NCBI GenBank assembly: GCA_947498355.1
Contig: CANMKA010000008.1
Location: 1 to 64,000 of the forward strand
Origin: an uncultured Paraglaciecola sp.
GTDB taxonomy: Bacteria; Pseudomonadota; Gammaproteobacteria; Enterobacterales; Alteromonadaceae
Direction: 5' to 3'
Length of the DNA stretch: 64,000 nucleotides
Positions 19,368-28,298 of the stretch are shown here, in pieces (position 1 is the first letter of the stretch; the number at the start of each line of letters is the position of its first letter). The notes under the pieces are model-generated. The model worked only from the letters and a program-made list of their open reading frames with translations. It was not told the origin of the DNA and searched no databases. The position numbers were made by a program, and so were the translations under genes.

Positions 19368-20229
19368 TAGGCACCCCTATCTCTAAATTATAATCAACGG
19401 TTTCGTCGTTTCTGTCGAAGCTCAATAAAACATTAATGATGCCATTTCTATCAAAAGTTGGATTATCCACTCGAAAAGGCGCCGTATTGGTTAGGCCTTC
19501 TACCATAAGCACTCCACCGCTACTCGGCAGAAGCTGAGTAGCAGCAATCTCAGTTTGATATCGCCAAACTTGACCATTATCCAAAGCGCAGTAGGTGGTA
19601 GAATTTCGGGCAAAATACATCCTTGAAGCAGGCGAATCTTGAAAAAATGCCCCAGACAAACCTAAAGTAGCCGTATTGTTGGGTTCATCGTCGGTGTTGC
19701 AATCCCCATCGCCGCTAGTCGCTTCAGTGCAACTTAATATCTCTCGTCGCCTCGGCTCGGATGCTGTGCTCTCAACCTCGTAAATATGGGTACTAGTAAG
19801 AGGGTAAACAAAGGCAAAGTCTCCAGCGACACCTGAAGCTCTAGAAGTAAGCTGATAACCAAAAGGGTTGTCTGCTACCTCAACGATAGTCCCTTGAGCC
19901 GATGAATCTAAACCATTATTGGAAGACACAGACAAAGAGGTATAAAAGCTTGTCCACAATGCAGGTACAAATTCGAGGCATTGGGTATTTCCAAACGACT
20001 CTGTTCTTGCACTGTTTGGGACAGCTTGACGCAACTCGCGATTCAAGCGTTCAACAAAAAAACGGCTGTCATTGAGTATTTGGTCCCGCTCCACCACGTC
20101 TGTATAAATGCTCATTCCGTTGCGAATAAAACCAGACAAGCCCACCACCACTATGCCTAAAATGACGATAACAATCACCAACTCAATTAAGGTAAAACCG
20201 GGTGCAGAATGCTTTCGCTGGCTAAGCAT
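19357..20229 (-). CDS. mshO: MSHA minor pilin-like protein MshO
   Basis: A 290-residue type IV prepilin. The leader MLSQRKHSAPG is followed by FTLIELVIVIVILGIVVVG, the prepilin peptidase site (cleavage after Gly, N-methyl-Phe, conserved Glu5) and helix. The large C-terminal domain is consistent with a minor pilin that primes assembly (PilW/GspJ-like). The start overlaps the mshD stop as TAATG. Confidence 0.92.
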   Translation of the reverse strand: MLSQRKHSAPGFTLIELVIVIVILGIVVVGLSGFIRNGMSIYTDVVERDQILNDSRFFVERLNRELRQAVPNSARTESFGNTQCLEFVPALWTSFYTSLSVSSNNGLDSSAQGTIVEVADNPFGYQLTSRASGVAGDFAFVYPLTSTHIYEVESTASEPRRREILSCTEATSGDGDCNTDDEPNNTATLGLSGAFFQDSPASRMYFARNSTTYCALDNGQVWRYQTEIAATQLLPSSGGVLMVEGLTNTAPFRVDNPTFDRNGIINVLLSFDRNDETVDYNLEIGVPNVP

Positions 20230-20786
20230 TAGTAATTCGTCTTGTAGGCAGAAAAACTAACCTGCTCAGCGTTTGGCGTGGTAACGGTTAAGGTCACTAA
20301 CTTCACATTACCAATCACAGACGCCCCATCATTAACGCCGTCAAAGTCGTCGTCATAAAAGGTGGTGACAGAGACACTAAAGCCTTCATACAAATTACGA
20401 CCGTCTGACCTTAAAATAGCTTGATTCGAGCTATTTAATAATTGGCCTCCTGTTACGTTGATATTGTTGTAATCGTCTATGTCGTCGAACACTAGGCGAT
20501 TGCCAACTGTTGAATTGGGGTCGATAGCACGACAAAGGGGAGCACCCACTTCATTGCATCTTAAACCAGTGCCATCACGACTTGACTCTTCGTCGAAAGA
20601 CTTGCTCATGATCTCGTTCATATAAGCTTGGCCTAGCTCAGCGGCCCTCACTTGAAAAATAGGGTCAACACTGCGTACCGACAAAGGCACCAAAAAAGCC
20701 AGAAATAACGACAAAGCAATGGCCAGCACCACTATGCCAGTTACCAACTCAACCAAGGTAAATCCGAGCGTTTTATTAACAGGCAT
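20229..20786 (-). CDS. mshD: MSHA minor pilin-like protein MshD
   Basis: A type IV prepilin of 185 residues starting at the ATG at 20786: MPVNKTLG then FTLVELVTGIVVLAIALSLF, the cleavage site and helix (PilV/GspI-like). The frame is open upstream to 20834, but that would give an overlong leader inside mshC; the chosen start gives an 11-bp overlap with mshC, like other junctions in this operon. It is a probable minor pilin. Confidence 0.9.
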   Translation of the reverse strand: MPVNKTLGFTLVELVTGIVVLAIALSLFLAFLVPLSVRSVDPIFQVRAAELGQAYMNEIMSKSFDEESSRDGTGLRCNEVGAPLCRAIDPNSTVGNRLVFDDIDDYNNINVTGGQLLNSSNQAILRSDGRNLYEGFSVSVTTFYDDDFDGVNDGASVIGNVKLVTLTVTTPNAEQVSFSAYKTNY

Positions 20787-21330
20787 GGATATAGCCCTCG
20801 CTTTCGACACAAATCTGTAAAGTCTCTTCACCACTGATCGTCAGGGTACAAGGAGCACAGCTTGGACCAGCGGTACTGGGGCGGCCTAATGCATCAAACC
20901 GAATATATTCGTAGGCCACACCACTGTCTTCAGCAGTCAGGCTAACGTTATCTGTAGTCATTTGTTGAGGGCTGTCGACTCGCAAAAAATCATCGCGGTT
21001 ATAATCAATATTCGAAGTTAGAGTGCAAGTAGCTAACTCACTTGAGGTAGGGGGGCCGAATTGCGGGGGAGAGGCAATAAGGTTTAGCTGGTAGCATCTG
21101 TCATTGCGGGTATCGTGCATGGCCCGCATTTGCATACTGCGTAAAGCCGAAATCAACCGAGCCTGGTAAGTGTAATCTGTGTATCCGGCGGTACCAGAAA
21201 ACTTTGCATAAGCTGAAACACCCAGCACAGCAATAATTACAATCACCACTATTAGCTCAATGAGTGAAAAACCCTGAGCAGAATTGTAGCGTCCTTGATA
21301 AAAATCGAGATAATCGCCAAGCAATTTCAT
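20776..21330 (-). CDS. mshC: MSHA minor pilin-like protein MshC
   Basis: A 184-residue prepilin (GspH/FimT-like) with a long leader of about 20 residues ending NSAQG, then FSLIELIVVIVIIAVLGVSAYA. The C-terminus has a CAPC motif and further cysteines that may form disulfides in the periplasm. The ATG follows directly after the U-tract of the post-mshA hairpin, and there is no good ribosome-binding site. Translation may therefore be weak, as suits a minor pilin. Confidence 0.9.
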   Translation of the reverse strand: MKLLGDYLDFYQGRYNSAQGFSLIELIVVIVIIAVLGVSAYAKFSGTAGYTDYTYQARLISALRSMQMRAMHDTRNDRCYQLNLIASPPQFGPPTSSELATCTLTSNIDYNRDDFLRVDSPQQMTTDNVSLTAEDSGVAYEYIRFDALGRPSTAGPSCAPCTLTISGEETLQICVESEGYIHAC

Positions 21331-21339
21331 ACAAAATAA

Positions 21340-21361
21340 AAGGGGCTTACAGCAGCCCCTT
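21340..21361 (-). terminator. intercistronic terminator/attenuator after mshA
   Basis: On the minus strand an 8-bp perfect stem AAGGGGCT/AGCCCCTT with a 6-base loop is followed by TTATTTTGT. It begins 16 bases after the mshA stop and ends just before the mshC ATG. Partial termination here would make major pilin mRNA exceed minor pilin mRNA. Confidence 0.7.
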
Positions 21362-21376
21362 AATACCTAAAATGGT

Positions 21377-21937
21377 TTAACAGCCGCCTGTGACCACAGT
21401 GACTACAGCCGGAGTATTTGCATCGGCAGCGTCTGTATATAAAACGTGGCAGCTCGCCCCAGTGACTGCTGTGACAGAAAAATCGACTGTAGAATTAACT
21501 GGCGAAATACCAAAACTGCCCAAAGCTGGCGAGGCAGTTACTGCAGTGCCTGCACCTGCGGTAAAAGTCCAATCCGTGGCTTCTAACTCAGCAAATGTCG
21601 CTACGTCTGTAGCTACAAGAGGCGCACTTCTTACTGCAGTAAAGGTTGCTGCACTTGGATAACCAAAATCTGTAGCTATAGTGACACCACTCACTGTAAC
21701 TTGGTTTGCAGTAGTGGCCGGATCTGTAGCTGCATTGCCTTGTACCCCAGCTAACGCCGATCTAGCGTAGACTAATTGGCCACCACCTTGTAGGGCAGCT
21801 CTTACCCCATTTAAAGTGGCGGCTCTGGCATCACTTTGAATATCAATAAACTTAGGGGCAGCGGTGACGGCTAACACACCTAAGATGACGATGACGATAA
21901 TTAATTCGATTAGTGTAAAACCGCGTTGCTGTTGCAT
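21377..21937 (-). CDS. mshA: MSHA major pilin MshA
   Basis: The major structural subunit of the MSHA pilus, 186 residues. It has a very short leader (MQQQRG) followed by [36 protein letters not shown], the classic type IVa pilin N-terminus with prepilin-peptidase site and Glu5. The C-terminal cysteines (SCHVLY and the terminal GGC) form the expected D-region disulfide. AGGGG precedes the ATG at good spacing, the strongest ribosome-binding site among the pilin genes. The gene has its own 114-bp upstream gap with a promoter candidate and a terminator hairpin behind it, consistent with high expression. Confidence 0.95.
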   Translation of the reverse strand: MQQQRGFTLIELIIVIVILGVLAVTAAPKFIDIQSDARAATLNGVRAALQGGGQLVYARSALAGVQGNAATDPATTANQVTVSGVTIATDFGYPSAATFTAVRSAPLVATDVATFAELEATDWTFTAGAGTAVTASPALGSFGISPVNSTVDFSVTAVTGASCHVLYTDAADANTPAVVTVVTGGC

Positions 21938-21985
21938 ATGTTGTCCCCTCGAGGAATTATTAATTTAATAATGTGTATGGTTATT

Positions 21986-22010
21986 GTTATATCATTTTTA
22001 GCTAGCTAAA
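21986..22010 (-). promoter_or_regulatory. mshA promoter candidate with upstream palindrome
   Basis: On the minus strand TGATATAAC (21994-21986) is an extended -10 box about 50 bp before the mshA start. Directly upstream is the perfect 14-bp palindrome TTTAGCTAGCTAAA (21997-22010), where a -35 box would lie. A regulator bound there could replace or block the -35 contact. An internal promoter before mshA is known in Vibrio; the boxes here are my reading. Confidence 0.4.
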
Positions 22011-22051
22011 TACTACTGCTTAAAGGTATGTAATTATTTACCTATAGATAA

Positions 22052-22672
22052 CTAATTATTACTGAAAACAACTACTTGTCCAATTCTTGGGTCATAAATA
22101 AAGCCATTACCCACAGTATCGTCTGTTGGCTCTGTGTTTTCGTTTTTAATGGTTTGAGTTAAATAGTAATAACACAGGTCATTACCGCCAGAGCCTGCGC
22201 CCGTATCAACATTGGTAAAGTATCTAAAATCTTCAAAAGGCCTGTCAGCCCAATCGGAAGAAATACTTGGAGCGCTTTGCATAATCAAATTAAAAATACT
22301 TTCGCAGTCTAAGGCGCTCACTTGGTCGTCTTCGCTACTGGCATCTGTATCTAATTGGCCTGTGGGATACCCAGTATTTTGATCAATTCCGACTTGTATC
22401 CCTTCTATAGTGACAAAAGTGGCATTCGCACCCGCATTCTCACGAGGTCTAGCCTCTAATTCCCACTGGGCTCTGACTAGCCCAACACCTGTGGCAAAGC
22501 CTCCCGCCACCCCTTCTACTGTGGCGTCTTCGGCATCCGTTGTAACATCAAGCAATCTAGGTAAAGCCGTGGCAGCAAGCAAGCCTAAAATTACCACTAC
22601 TATCACTAGCTCAATAAGGGTAAAGCCTTGAGCATTGGCTCTGGGACCGATTATATTTTTCCCACTAAACAT
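22052..22672 (-). CDS. mshB: MSHA pilin-like protein MshB
   Basis: A 206-residue prepilin. The leader MFSGKNIIGPRANAQG is followed by FTLIELVIVVVILGLLAATALPRLLDV. It resembles MshA over the first 60 residues and then diverges, with paired cysteines (LDCESIF and LCYYYL). MshB is a minor pilin encoded directly before mshA in Vibrio and Shewanella, as here. The 114-bp gap to mshA carries the promoter candidate for the major pilin. Confidence 0.92.
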   Translation of the reverse strand: MFSGKNIIGPRANAQGFTLIELVIVVVILGLLAATALPRLLDVTTDAEDATVEGVAGGFATGVGLVRAQWELEARPRENAGANATFVTIEGIQVGIDQNTGYPTGQLDTDASSEDDQVSALDCESIFNLIMQSAPSISSDWADRPFEDFRYFTNVDTGAGSGGNDLCYYYLTQTIKNENTEPTDDTVGNGFIYDPRIGQVVVFSNN

Positions 22673-22692
22673 GTATCACCTCAATTAAAAAA

Positions 22693-23223
22693 TTATGATT
22701 TCACTTTTGTGACTTGGCCAGTACTGACCATATACTCGAAATAAGGGCCAGTAGACAGTCGAAAACGACAACTGGAATCTAATGGATTACCCGATATTTT
22801 GTCACCATCAAAGTACTCAGCTATGACCTTAAAACCCTCTATTTCTAGTGGCAGATTTAACACCATTTTCCAAATTTCTGCACAGCCTTTAGAGCTTGCA
22901 TCTGACTTTGGCCAGCCTTGATGATCCATAAAGACTGGCTGACGCTCGGTAGCTACCAACTTATCATCATTGTCGAGTCGGTTAGCATAAGTTACTAACA
23001 TAATAATCTCAGGTCGCCCCTCAGCTTGCCATTGCCAATGCGCGTAGTGCACACTGGTATTGAAGCGCTCAGCCAAACTTTCTAAAGCTAAGCGGCGCAT
23101 ATCAGGCGTGCTATCGTTTAAGTAACGGATAAACCCCAACATAACCGCAACAAACACCACCACTACCGTTAAATTGATATATAGGCTTCTGCCACCGTCA
23201 GCTGGGCGTTTTTTACTTAGCAT
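22693..23223 (-). CDS. mshF: MSHA biogenesis protein MshF
   Basis: A 176-residue protein with one membrane helix near the N-terminus (LYINLTVVVVFVAVMLGFIRYL) and a periplasmic domain containing HYAHWQWQAEGRP and a late cysteine pair. It lacks a prepilin cleavage site. Position between mshG and mshB and size match MshF. Its molecular role is not established. It starts three bases after the mshG stop. Confidence 0.85.
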   Translation of the reverse strand: MLSKKRPADGGRSLYINLTVVVVFVAVMLGFIRYLNDSTPDMRRLALESLAERFNTSVHYAHWQWQAEGRPEIIMLVTYANRLDNDDKLVATERQPVFMDHQGWPKSDASSKGCAEIWKMVLNLPLEIEGFKVIAEYFDGDKISGNPLDSSCRFRLSTGPYFEYMVSTGQVTKVKS

Positions 23224-23226
23224 AAA

Positions 23227-24462
23227 CTATCCCCTAATTGCGTTCATCATGTCCCACATTGGGGTGAAGATCCCCAAGGCTAGAACCAACACCATCAAAG
23301 CCACAATCACGATTAATATGGGTTCAATTTTAGAGGTCAAACTTTTTAAATCGTAGTCTACCTCTCGCTCATAAAAATCTGCGACCTCTGCTAACAGCTC
23401 ATCAACACGCCCAGTCTCTTCGCCTACACTGATCATTTGTAACACTAAAGGCGTAAAAAGTTCACTACTGGCAGCCACCCTAGATAAGCTCTCGCCTTTT
23501 TCGATGTTTTTCCGCATAGCCAAAATACGATCAGCCATAAAGGCATTGTTTACCGCTTCTGAAATTAATACCAAAGCCGAGGTAAGAGGTACCCCAGACG
23601 ACAACATCATAGAAAAACTACGAGAGAACCGCCCCAACAGAGTACGCTCGAAAATACTGCCAATAATAGGAAAAGATAGCTTTAATTTGTCCCAGCGATA
23701 CCTACCTAGCAAAGTATTGATATACCGATAAAAAAGATACGCCATCAAGGTAATGGCTGCGAGCATATAGGGCCATTTAGTGATAAAGAAATTAGACGTG
23801 GCTAACAATATCTGAGTCATGGCAGGTAAATCAGCACCAAAAGACCGAAACATATTGGCAAACATAGGGATCACGAAAATATTCAAAATAATCATAGCAA
23901 TGACTAAGGCTATAACTACAAACATAGGGTAGCGAGTAGCAGATTTTATCTGCTTGCGGCTTTCTAATTCTCTTTCTAAATAAAAAGACAACTGCTCAAA
24001 TGCCTGATCTAGTTTACCGGTATTTTCCCCCACATGAACCATACTCACAAATAGCCGGTTGAATACCTGAGGATACATATTAAGTGCCGACGATAAGGTA
24101 CGACCGCGCTCTAATTGCTCTGCTACATCAAATAATGCAATCCCCATGCGCTTTGAATTTGTAGAGTCGGCTAGGCCTCTAACAGCACGTAAAATTGGGA
24201 TACCGGATTTCGCTAAAGAGTACATTTGCCGAGAAAAAATAACTAAGTCTTCTAAGGTAATTCTGGGGGTGAAGATCGATATTTGAACCTCTTCATCTTG
24301 CTGGCTTGTCTCGCTGGTTTGTTCGGCAATCGAGATTGGGGTGAAACTGCGATTTTGTAAAATTTTAACGACAGCGCTCGCATCGGCGGCCTCAATGACC
24401 CCTGTGGCAAGCTCTCCTGTTAGTTTTCTAGCCTTATAACTAAACTGGGCCACTGTCGTCAT
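23227..24462 (-). CDS. mshG: MSHA inner-membrane platform protein MshG (PilC/GspF family)
   Basis: A 411-residue polytopic protein of the type II secretion F family. It carries two copies of the T2SF domain (about 70-195 and 275-400), each with a FSRQMYSLAKSGIPIL-type motif, and three membrane helices. It couples the assembly ATPase MshE to pilin extraction from the membrane. The first 23 bp overlap the end of mshE. Confidence 0.95.
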   Translation of the reverse strand: MTTVAQFSYKARKLTGELATGVIEAADASAVVKILQNRSFTPISIAEQTSETSQQDEEVQISIFTPRITLEDLVIFSRQMYSLAKSGIPILRAVRGLADSTNSKRMGIALFDVAEQLERGRTLSSALNMYPQVFNRLFVSMVHVGENTGKLDQAFEQLSFYLERELESRKQIKSATRYPMFVVIALVIAMIILNIFVIPMFANMFRSFGADLPAMTQILLATSNFFITKWPYMLAAITLMAYLFYRYINTLLGRYRWDKLKLSFPIIGSIFERTLLGRFSRSFSMMLSSGVPLTSALVLISEAVNNAFMADRILAMRKNIEKGESLSRVAASSELFTPLVLQMISVGEETGRVDELLAEVADFYEREVDYDLKSLTSKIEPILIVIVALMVLVLALGIFTPMWDMMNAIRG

Positions 24463-26281
24463 CCATTAGAGATAAAGGGGTGTGAGACCCAGTATTTTGA
24501 TTTGTCTGATCTGACTCGGCTTGGGTCCCAGTGATATCTTCTGGTAGCGCTTCAATATCCTTAGTTGATAAAGGGTCTACTGGGTCGTCTGCGACAATTT
24601 CAATTAACTTCAGCACTTCTTCTATGGTGGTCACACCCATTTTGGCATGCATCAAGGCAACTTTAGCGAGCGGAACAAATCTTGGACTTTTCGCTGCGAC
24701 TTCGGTAAACAAAGCCGTGTCATTCTTTTTCAGGGCATTCATCATGGCTTCGGACATCTCTAACAGCTCGAAAACCCCAACTCGACCTTTGTAACCACTA
24801 TGACTACAGGTGTGACAGCCCCGTCCTTTCTTAAAGGTTTGGGTGTGCAATTGATCGTCTAGACTTTGTAGCCATAAGGCCTCTTCACTGGTGAGCTGAT
24901 AAGCCTCACTGCAACTTTCGCATATTTTTCGAATCAGACGCTGGGCGATAATTGCCCTTAACGAGCTGGCCACCAAATACCCAGGCGCGCCCATGTCGAG
25001 TAAACGTACCGCACTACTGATAGCGTCATTGGTATGTAAGGTAGATAAAACTAAATGCCCTGTCAGGGCACCTCTCAAACCAATTTCGACGGTTTCTTGG
25101 TCGCGCATTTCCCCCACCATTATGATATCTGGATCTTGACGTAAGGTCGTGCGCAACACGTTTGAAAAATTCAACCCTATCTTGTTGTTAGTTTGCACCT
25201 GATTAATTCGCGGCAAACGATATTCGATAGGATCTTCAACCGTAATAATTTTCGTCGATGCCTGATTTAGTTCACTCAACGCACCATACAAAGTAGTAGT
25301 CTTACCTGAACCTGTTGGCCCAGTAACCAAGATCATGCCATGGGGCCGGTGCAGTAAATGCCTAAAGCGAGTAAGCATCACGCTTGGCATGCCCGTTTGC
25401 TCAAGATGCAGCAAGCCAGCAGATTGATCGAGTAAGCGCATCACCACAGATTCGCCACTTTGCACAGGCATAGTCGAGACCCGAACATCAATATTGTGTC
25501 CTTTGATCCGTGTGGTCGCTCGACCATCTTGAGGCAAACGCTTTTCAGAAATATCTAATCCAGACATCAACTTGAGTCGCAGGACTAAGGCTGACGCGAC
25601 ATTCTTCTCTTGAATAATGTTCTCTTGCAGTACCCCGTCTATGCGCATCCGAATTCGCAGCAAAGTCTCGTCAGGCTCTATGTGTATATCTGAGGCATTC
25701 GCTTGCAGTGCATCTTCGAAGATTGACTGCAATAATCTTGCAACCGTCGTATCTTGCTCTTCATCTAAACTAGAATTTAAGTCAAAGTCGGCAACATCTT
25801 GATATTCCTCAGCCAACTCTTGGGCAAAAGACGCGATTTCTTCGGTGCGCCGATAAAGCCTGTCAAACGCGGCTAACAATGAGCTTTCGCTAACCACAGC
25901 TACATCTATGGCTTTGGGTAAGGCCGCAGACAATAAATCAACAGTAGATAAGTCTGCAGGATCGCTCATGGCAACCAAGAGTCTGTCACCCTTGTCTTCG
26001 ATAACCAAGGCTCTGTGCCGACGAGCTTGCACTTCGGGCAGCAGATTGACCACAGCCGGAGACACTTGAACTTGCGCCAAGTCAACTAAAGGTACCTGTA
26101 AATGCTGAGACAAGAACGACAGAAGTTGGTTTTCTGTTACAAAGCCCAACTCAACCAAAATAAAGCCTAAACGACGGCCCATTTCTTTTTGCTTAGTCAG
26201 GGCCTCGGTAAGCTGCTGCTCGTCAATAATATTGTTTTGAACCAATAAGTCGCCGAGTCTAATTTTTGCTTTAGGCTTCAT
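24440..26281 (-). CDS. mshE: MSHA assembly ATPase MshE
   Basis: A 613-residue GspE/PilB-type secretion ATPase that powers pilus extension. The N-terminal MshEN domain (first about 150 residues, RLGDLLVQNNIIDEQQLTEAL, then VPLVDLAQVQVSP) is the c-di-GMP-binding module characterised in Vibrio cholerae MshE, so the pilus is probably controlled by c-di-GMP. Walker A GPTGSGKTTTLY is at about residue 318, Walker B DPDIIMVGEMRD at about 390, and a CESC...CHTC zinc site follows. Its start overlaps the mshN stop as ATGA. No retraction ATPase (PilT) is encoded in the window. Confidence 0.95.
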   Translation of the reverse strand: MKPKAKIRLGDLLVQNNIIDEQQLTEALTKQKEMGRRLGFILVELGFVTENQLLSFLSQHLQVPLVDLAQVQVSPAVVNLLPEVQARRHRALVIEDKGDRLLVAMSDPADLSTVDLLSAALPKAIDVAVVSESSLLAAFDRLYRRTEEIASFAQELAEEYQDVADFDLNSSLDEEQDTTVARLLQSIFEDALQANASDIHIEPDETLLRIRMRIDGVLQENIIQEKNVASALVLRLKLMSGLDISEKRLPQDGRATTRIKGHNIDVRVSTMPVQSGESVVMRLLDQSAGLLHLEQTGMPSVMLTRFRHLLHRPHGMILVTGPTGSGKTTTLYGALSELNQASTKIITVEDPIEYRLPRINQVQTNNKIGLNFSNVLRTTLRQDPDIIMVGEMRDQETVEIGLRGALTGHLVLSTLHTNDAISSAVRLLDMGAPGYLVASSLRAIIAQRLIRKICESCSEAYQLTSEEALWLQSLDDQLHTQTFKKGRGCHTCSHSGYKGRVGVFELLEMSEAMMNALKKNDTALFTEVAAKSPRFVPLAKVALMHAKMGVTTIEEVLKLIEIVADDPVDPLSTKDIEALPEDITGTQAESDQTNQNTGSHTPLSLMDDDSGPV

Positions 26282-27390
26282 TGTTCCTCCGAGAGTAATG
26301 CAATGCGTTGCAACACAAATTCATTCACTTGTGGAGAAAGCAAATCTAACTCGAGCACTTTTCTGTAAGCCACCACTGCTAATTCGGTTTGGCCTAGCTG
26401 ATCGCGTACCGTGCCTAATCCTAACCACCACTTAGCATTGTCTGGGGACAGATCAACCAGCAGCTGATAATCATTAGCTGCCAATTGCAGTTTACCTAAC
26501 TGCTGGGCCAAAGACGCTCGCATATCGAGCAATTCTTGATCGGCATTTTCAATCAATACACCTTCTAACCAACTAAATGCCGAAGCTTGGTCTTGTTTAA
26601 CTAAGTCAATACGGCTTAGCATTAGCCTAAAATCATTGCGCTCGGGAAACTGCTCTACTCCTACCACTAACAGGGATTTAGCCAAAGCGTATTTACCTCG
26701 AGAAAAGTAGATAGATGCCAACTTTTTGCGCGCATTCACGTTGCTAGGTTCCAATTTTAATAATTGAGTCAACAAGTCAATCGCAGCAAAGTTATCGCCT
26801 TCTGCAATGGCTGTTGCAAGGTTTTGCTTTAAACCTGCTAAAGCTTGCGCGGCATCTGCTCTAACCATTTTAAACTTTGGTATATCATCCGGGCCGTTTT
26901 CACTATCCAAGTTATCGATTTGATCGACATTAGATGGACTCTCAAGCACTGAACTAAGCTGATTGGACGTATCTTCAATGGGAGGGGCCTTTTGCGCGAC
27001 ACTCGCAACGTCTTGTTCTACCGAGGGTAATGCCGCATTCGAAGCTAACGGTTGTTCAGAAACATTTTCAAGCCCCTCGTCAGGTTCATCTGATTGATTG
27101 ACTTCTGCTGGATTAGTTTGGCTGGTATTCGCCTGTGTAAGCCGGGCTTGCTGAATAGGTTCAGTAGGCGTTTTAGGAGCCTGTACTGGTGCCTGAGGAA
27201 TAGATCCCGCTTGTTTGACCCAACTTGGCCAATACAACAATACAGCTAACATAATGACCAAAATAAAAAGGCCAGTATAAATCCCTATTCGTAGTCGATT
27301 TTTTTTAGGGGGGACATAATCAGCCTGAATCGGCCCTTGTGTAGAATCTCGACTTTGTAGATCGTTAAGCATTTTATTTATTACGCTCAT
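26278..27390 (-). CDS. mshN: MSHA biogenesis protein MshN (TPR protein)
   Basis: A 370-residue protein anchored by one N-terminal helix (about 32-52, IGIYTGLFILVIMLAVLLYW), then a Pro/Gln/Ser-rich acidic linker (to about 170) and tetratricopeptide repeats in the C-terminal half (GDNFAAIDLLTQLLKLEPSN and similar). TPR proteins of this position assist secretin or platform assembly. It overlaps mshM and mshE by 4 bp each. Confidence 0.9.
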   Translation of the reverse strand: MSVINKMLNDLQSRDSTQGPIQADYVPPKKNRLRIGIYTGLFILVIMLAVLLYWPSWVKQAGSIPQAPVQAPKTPTEPIQQARLTQANTSQTNPAEVNQSDEPDEGLENVSEQPLASNAALPSVEQDVASVAQKAPPIEDTSNQLSSVLESPSNVDQIDNLDSENGPDDIPKFKMVRADAAQALAGLKQNLATAIAEGDNFAAIDLLTQLLKLEPSNVNARKKLASIYFSRGKYALAKSLLVVGVEQFPERNDFRLMLSRIDLVKQDQASAFSWLEGVLIENADQELLDMRASLAQQLGKLQLAANDYQLLVDLSPDNAKWWLGLGTVRDQLGQTELAVVAYRKVLELDLLSPQVNEFVLQRIALLSEEQ

Positions 27391-28295
27391 AACTCAAGCC
27401 CTGCCATTACCCCATAGGCAGCGATAGCCAAAACGCTAAGCAATACCGCTACACTGATACTTAATGTCATAGGATACAGGCCTAAATTTGCGGCTTCTGT
27501 GTCTTTTACTGCGGCTTTGATATGCTGGGCAGAAATCTTATTTTGTCCCTCGCCATAAGCCAGCATTAAGGCTTTATGGCACAACACGTTTACAATACGC
27601 GGAGTGCCCTTGCTGGCTCGAAACAATAATTTACTGACTTCACGGTCAAATAACTCAATGCCGCTATAACCTGATACGCGCATACGATGGGCTACATACT
27701 GGTGAACTTGGTCTGCATTCATCAACTGCAAATTATACGCAAACGTTATACGCTGCTTTAATTGCCTGAGTTCGGGCAAGGCCAACTTGTCGTTTAATTC
27801 AGGCTGGCCGAATAACACTACTTGGATAAGTTTTCGCGTTTCTGTTTCTAAATTAGTGATCAAACGCAATGCCTCAATACTTTCAACAGGTAAAGCTTGG
27901 GCTTCATCAATGATTAACACCACACTCTTATTTTGCTGGCTAATCTCTACTAAGCGTCGCTGAATTATCTGAGTGAACTCTTGCTGATCAACCGAATCGG
28001 TTAAGGTCACACCTAACTCAGCAGCAACAGAACGGCGTAATTCGGCCGGATTTAAAAACGGGTTGGGTAGATACGCGGTCACAAAATGTTGCGGTAACTC
28101 ATTCAAAAATTTACGGCAAATCAGCGTTTTACCTGTGCCCACTTCTCCAGTCACCTTGATAAAGCCTTCGCCACTTTTTAACGCAACCAATAGCACATCA
28201 ATGGCTTCTTTATGGCTAGGCAACCCAAAGAAATAACTGGTGTTAGGCGTTAAGGTAAAAGGTAACTCTTTAATACCATAGTGGTATAAATACAT
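27387..28295 (-). CDS. mshM: MSHA AAA+ ATPase MshM (ExeA/GspA-like)
   Basis: A 302-residue ATPase of the ExeA group. It starts YLYHYGIKELPFTLTPNTSYFF, a hallmark of these proteins. Walker A GEVGTGKTL is near residue 48 and Walker B VVLIIDEAQAL near 128. A C-terminal membrane helix (TLSISVAVLLSVLAIAAYGV) anchors it in the inner membrane. By analogy with ExeA it helps multimerise or place the secretin MshL through the cell wall. It begins three bases after the mshL stop. Confidence 0.93.
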   Translation of the reverse strand: MYLYHYGIKELPFTLTPNTSYFFGLPSHKEAIDVLLVALKSGEGFIKVTGEVGTGKTLICRKFLNELPQHFVTAYLPNPFLNPAELRRSVAAELGVTLTDSVDQQEFTQIIQRRLVEISQQNKSVVLIIDEAQALPVESIEALRLITNLETETRKLIQVVLFGQPELNDKLALPELRQLKQRITFAYNLQLMNADQVHQYVAHRMRVSGYSGIELFDREVSKLLFRASKGTPRIVNVLCHKALMLAYGEGQNKISAQHIKAAVKDTEAANLGLYPMTLSISVAVLLSVLAIAAYGVMAGLEL

Positions 28296-28298
28296 ACT

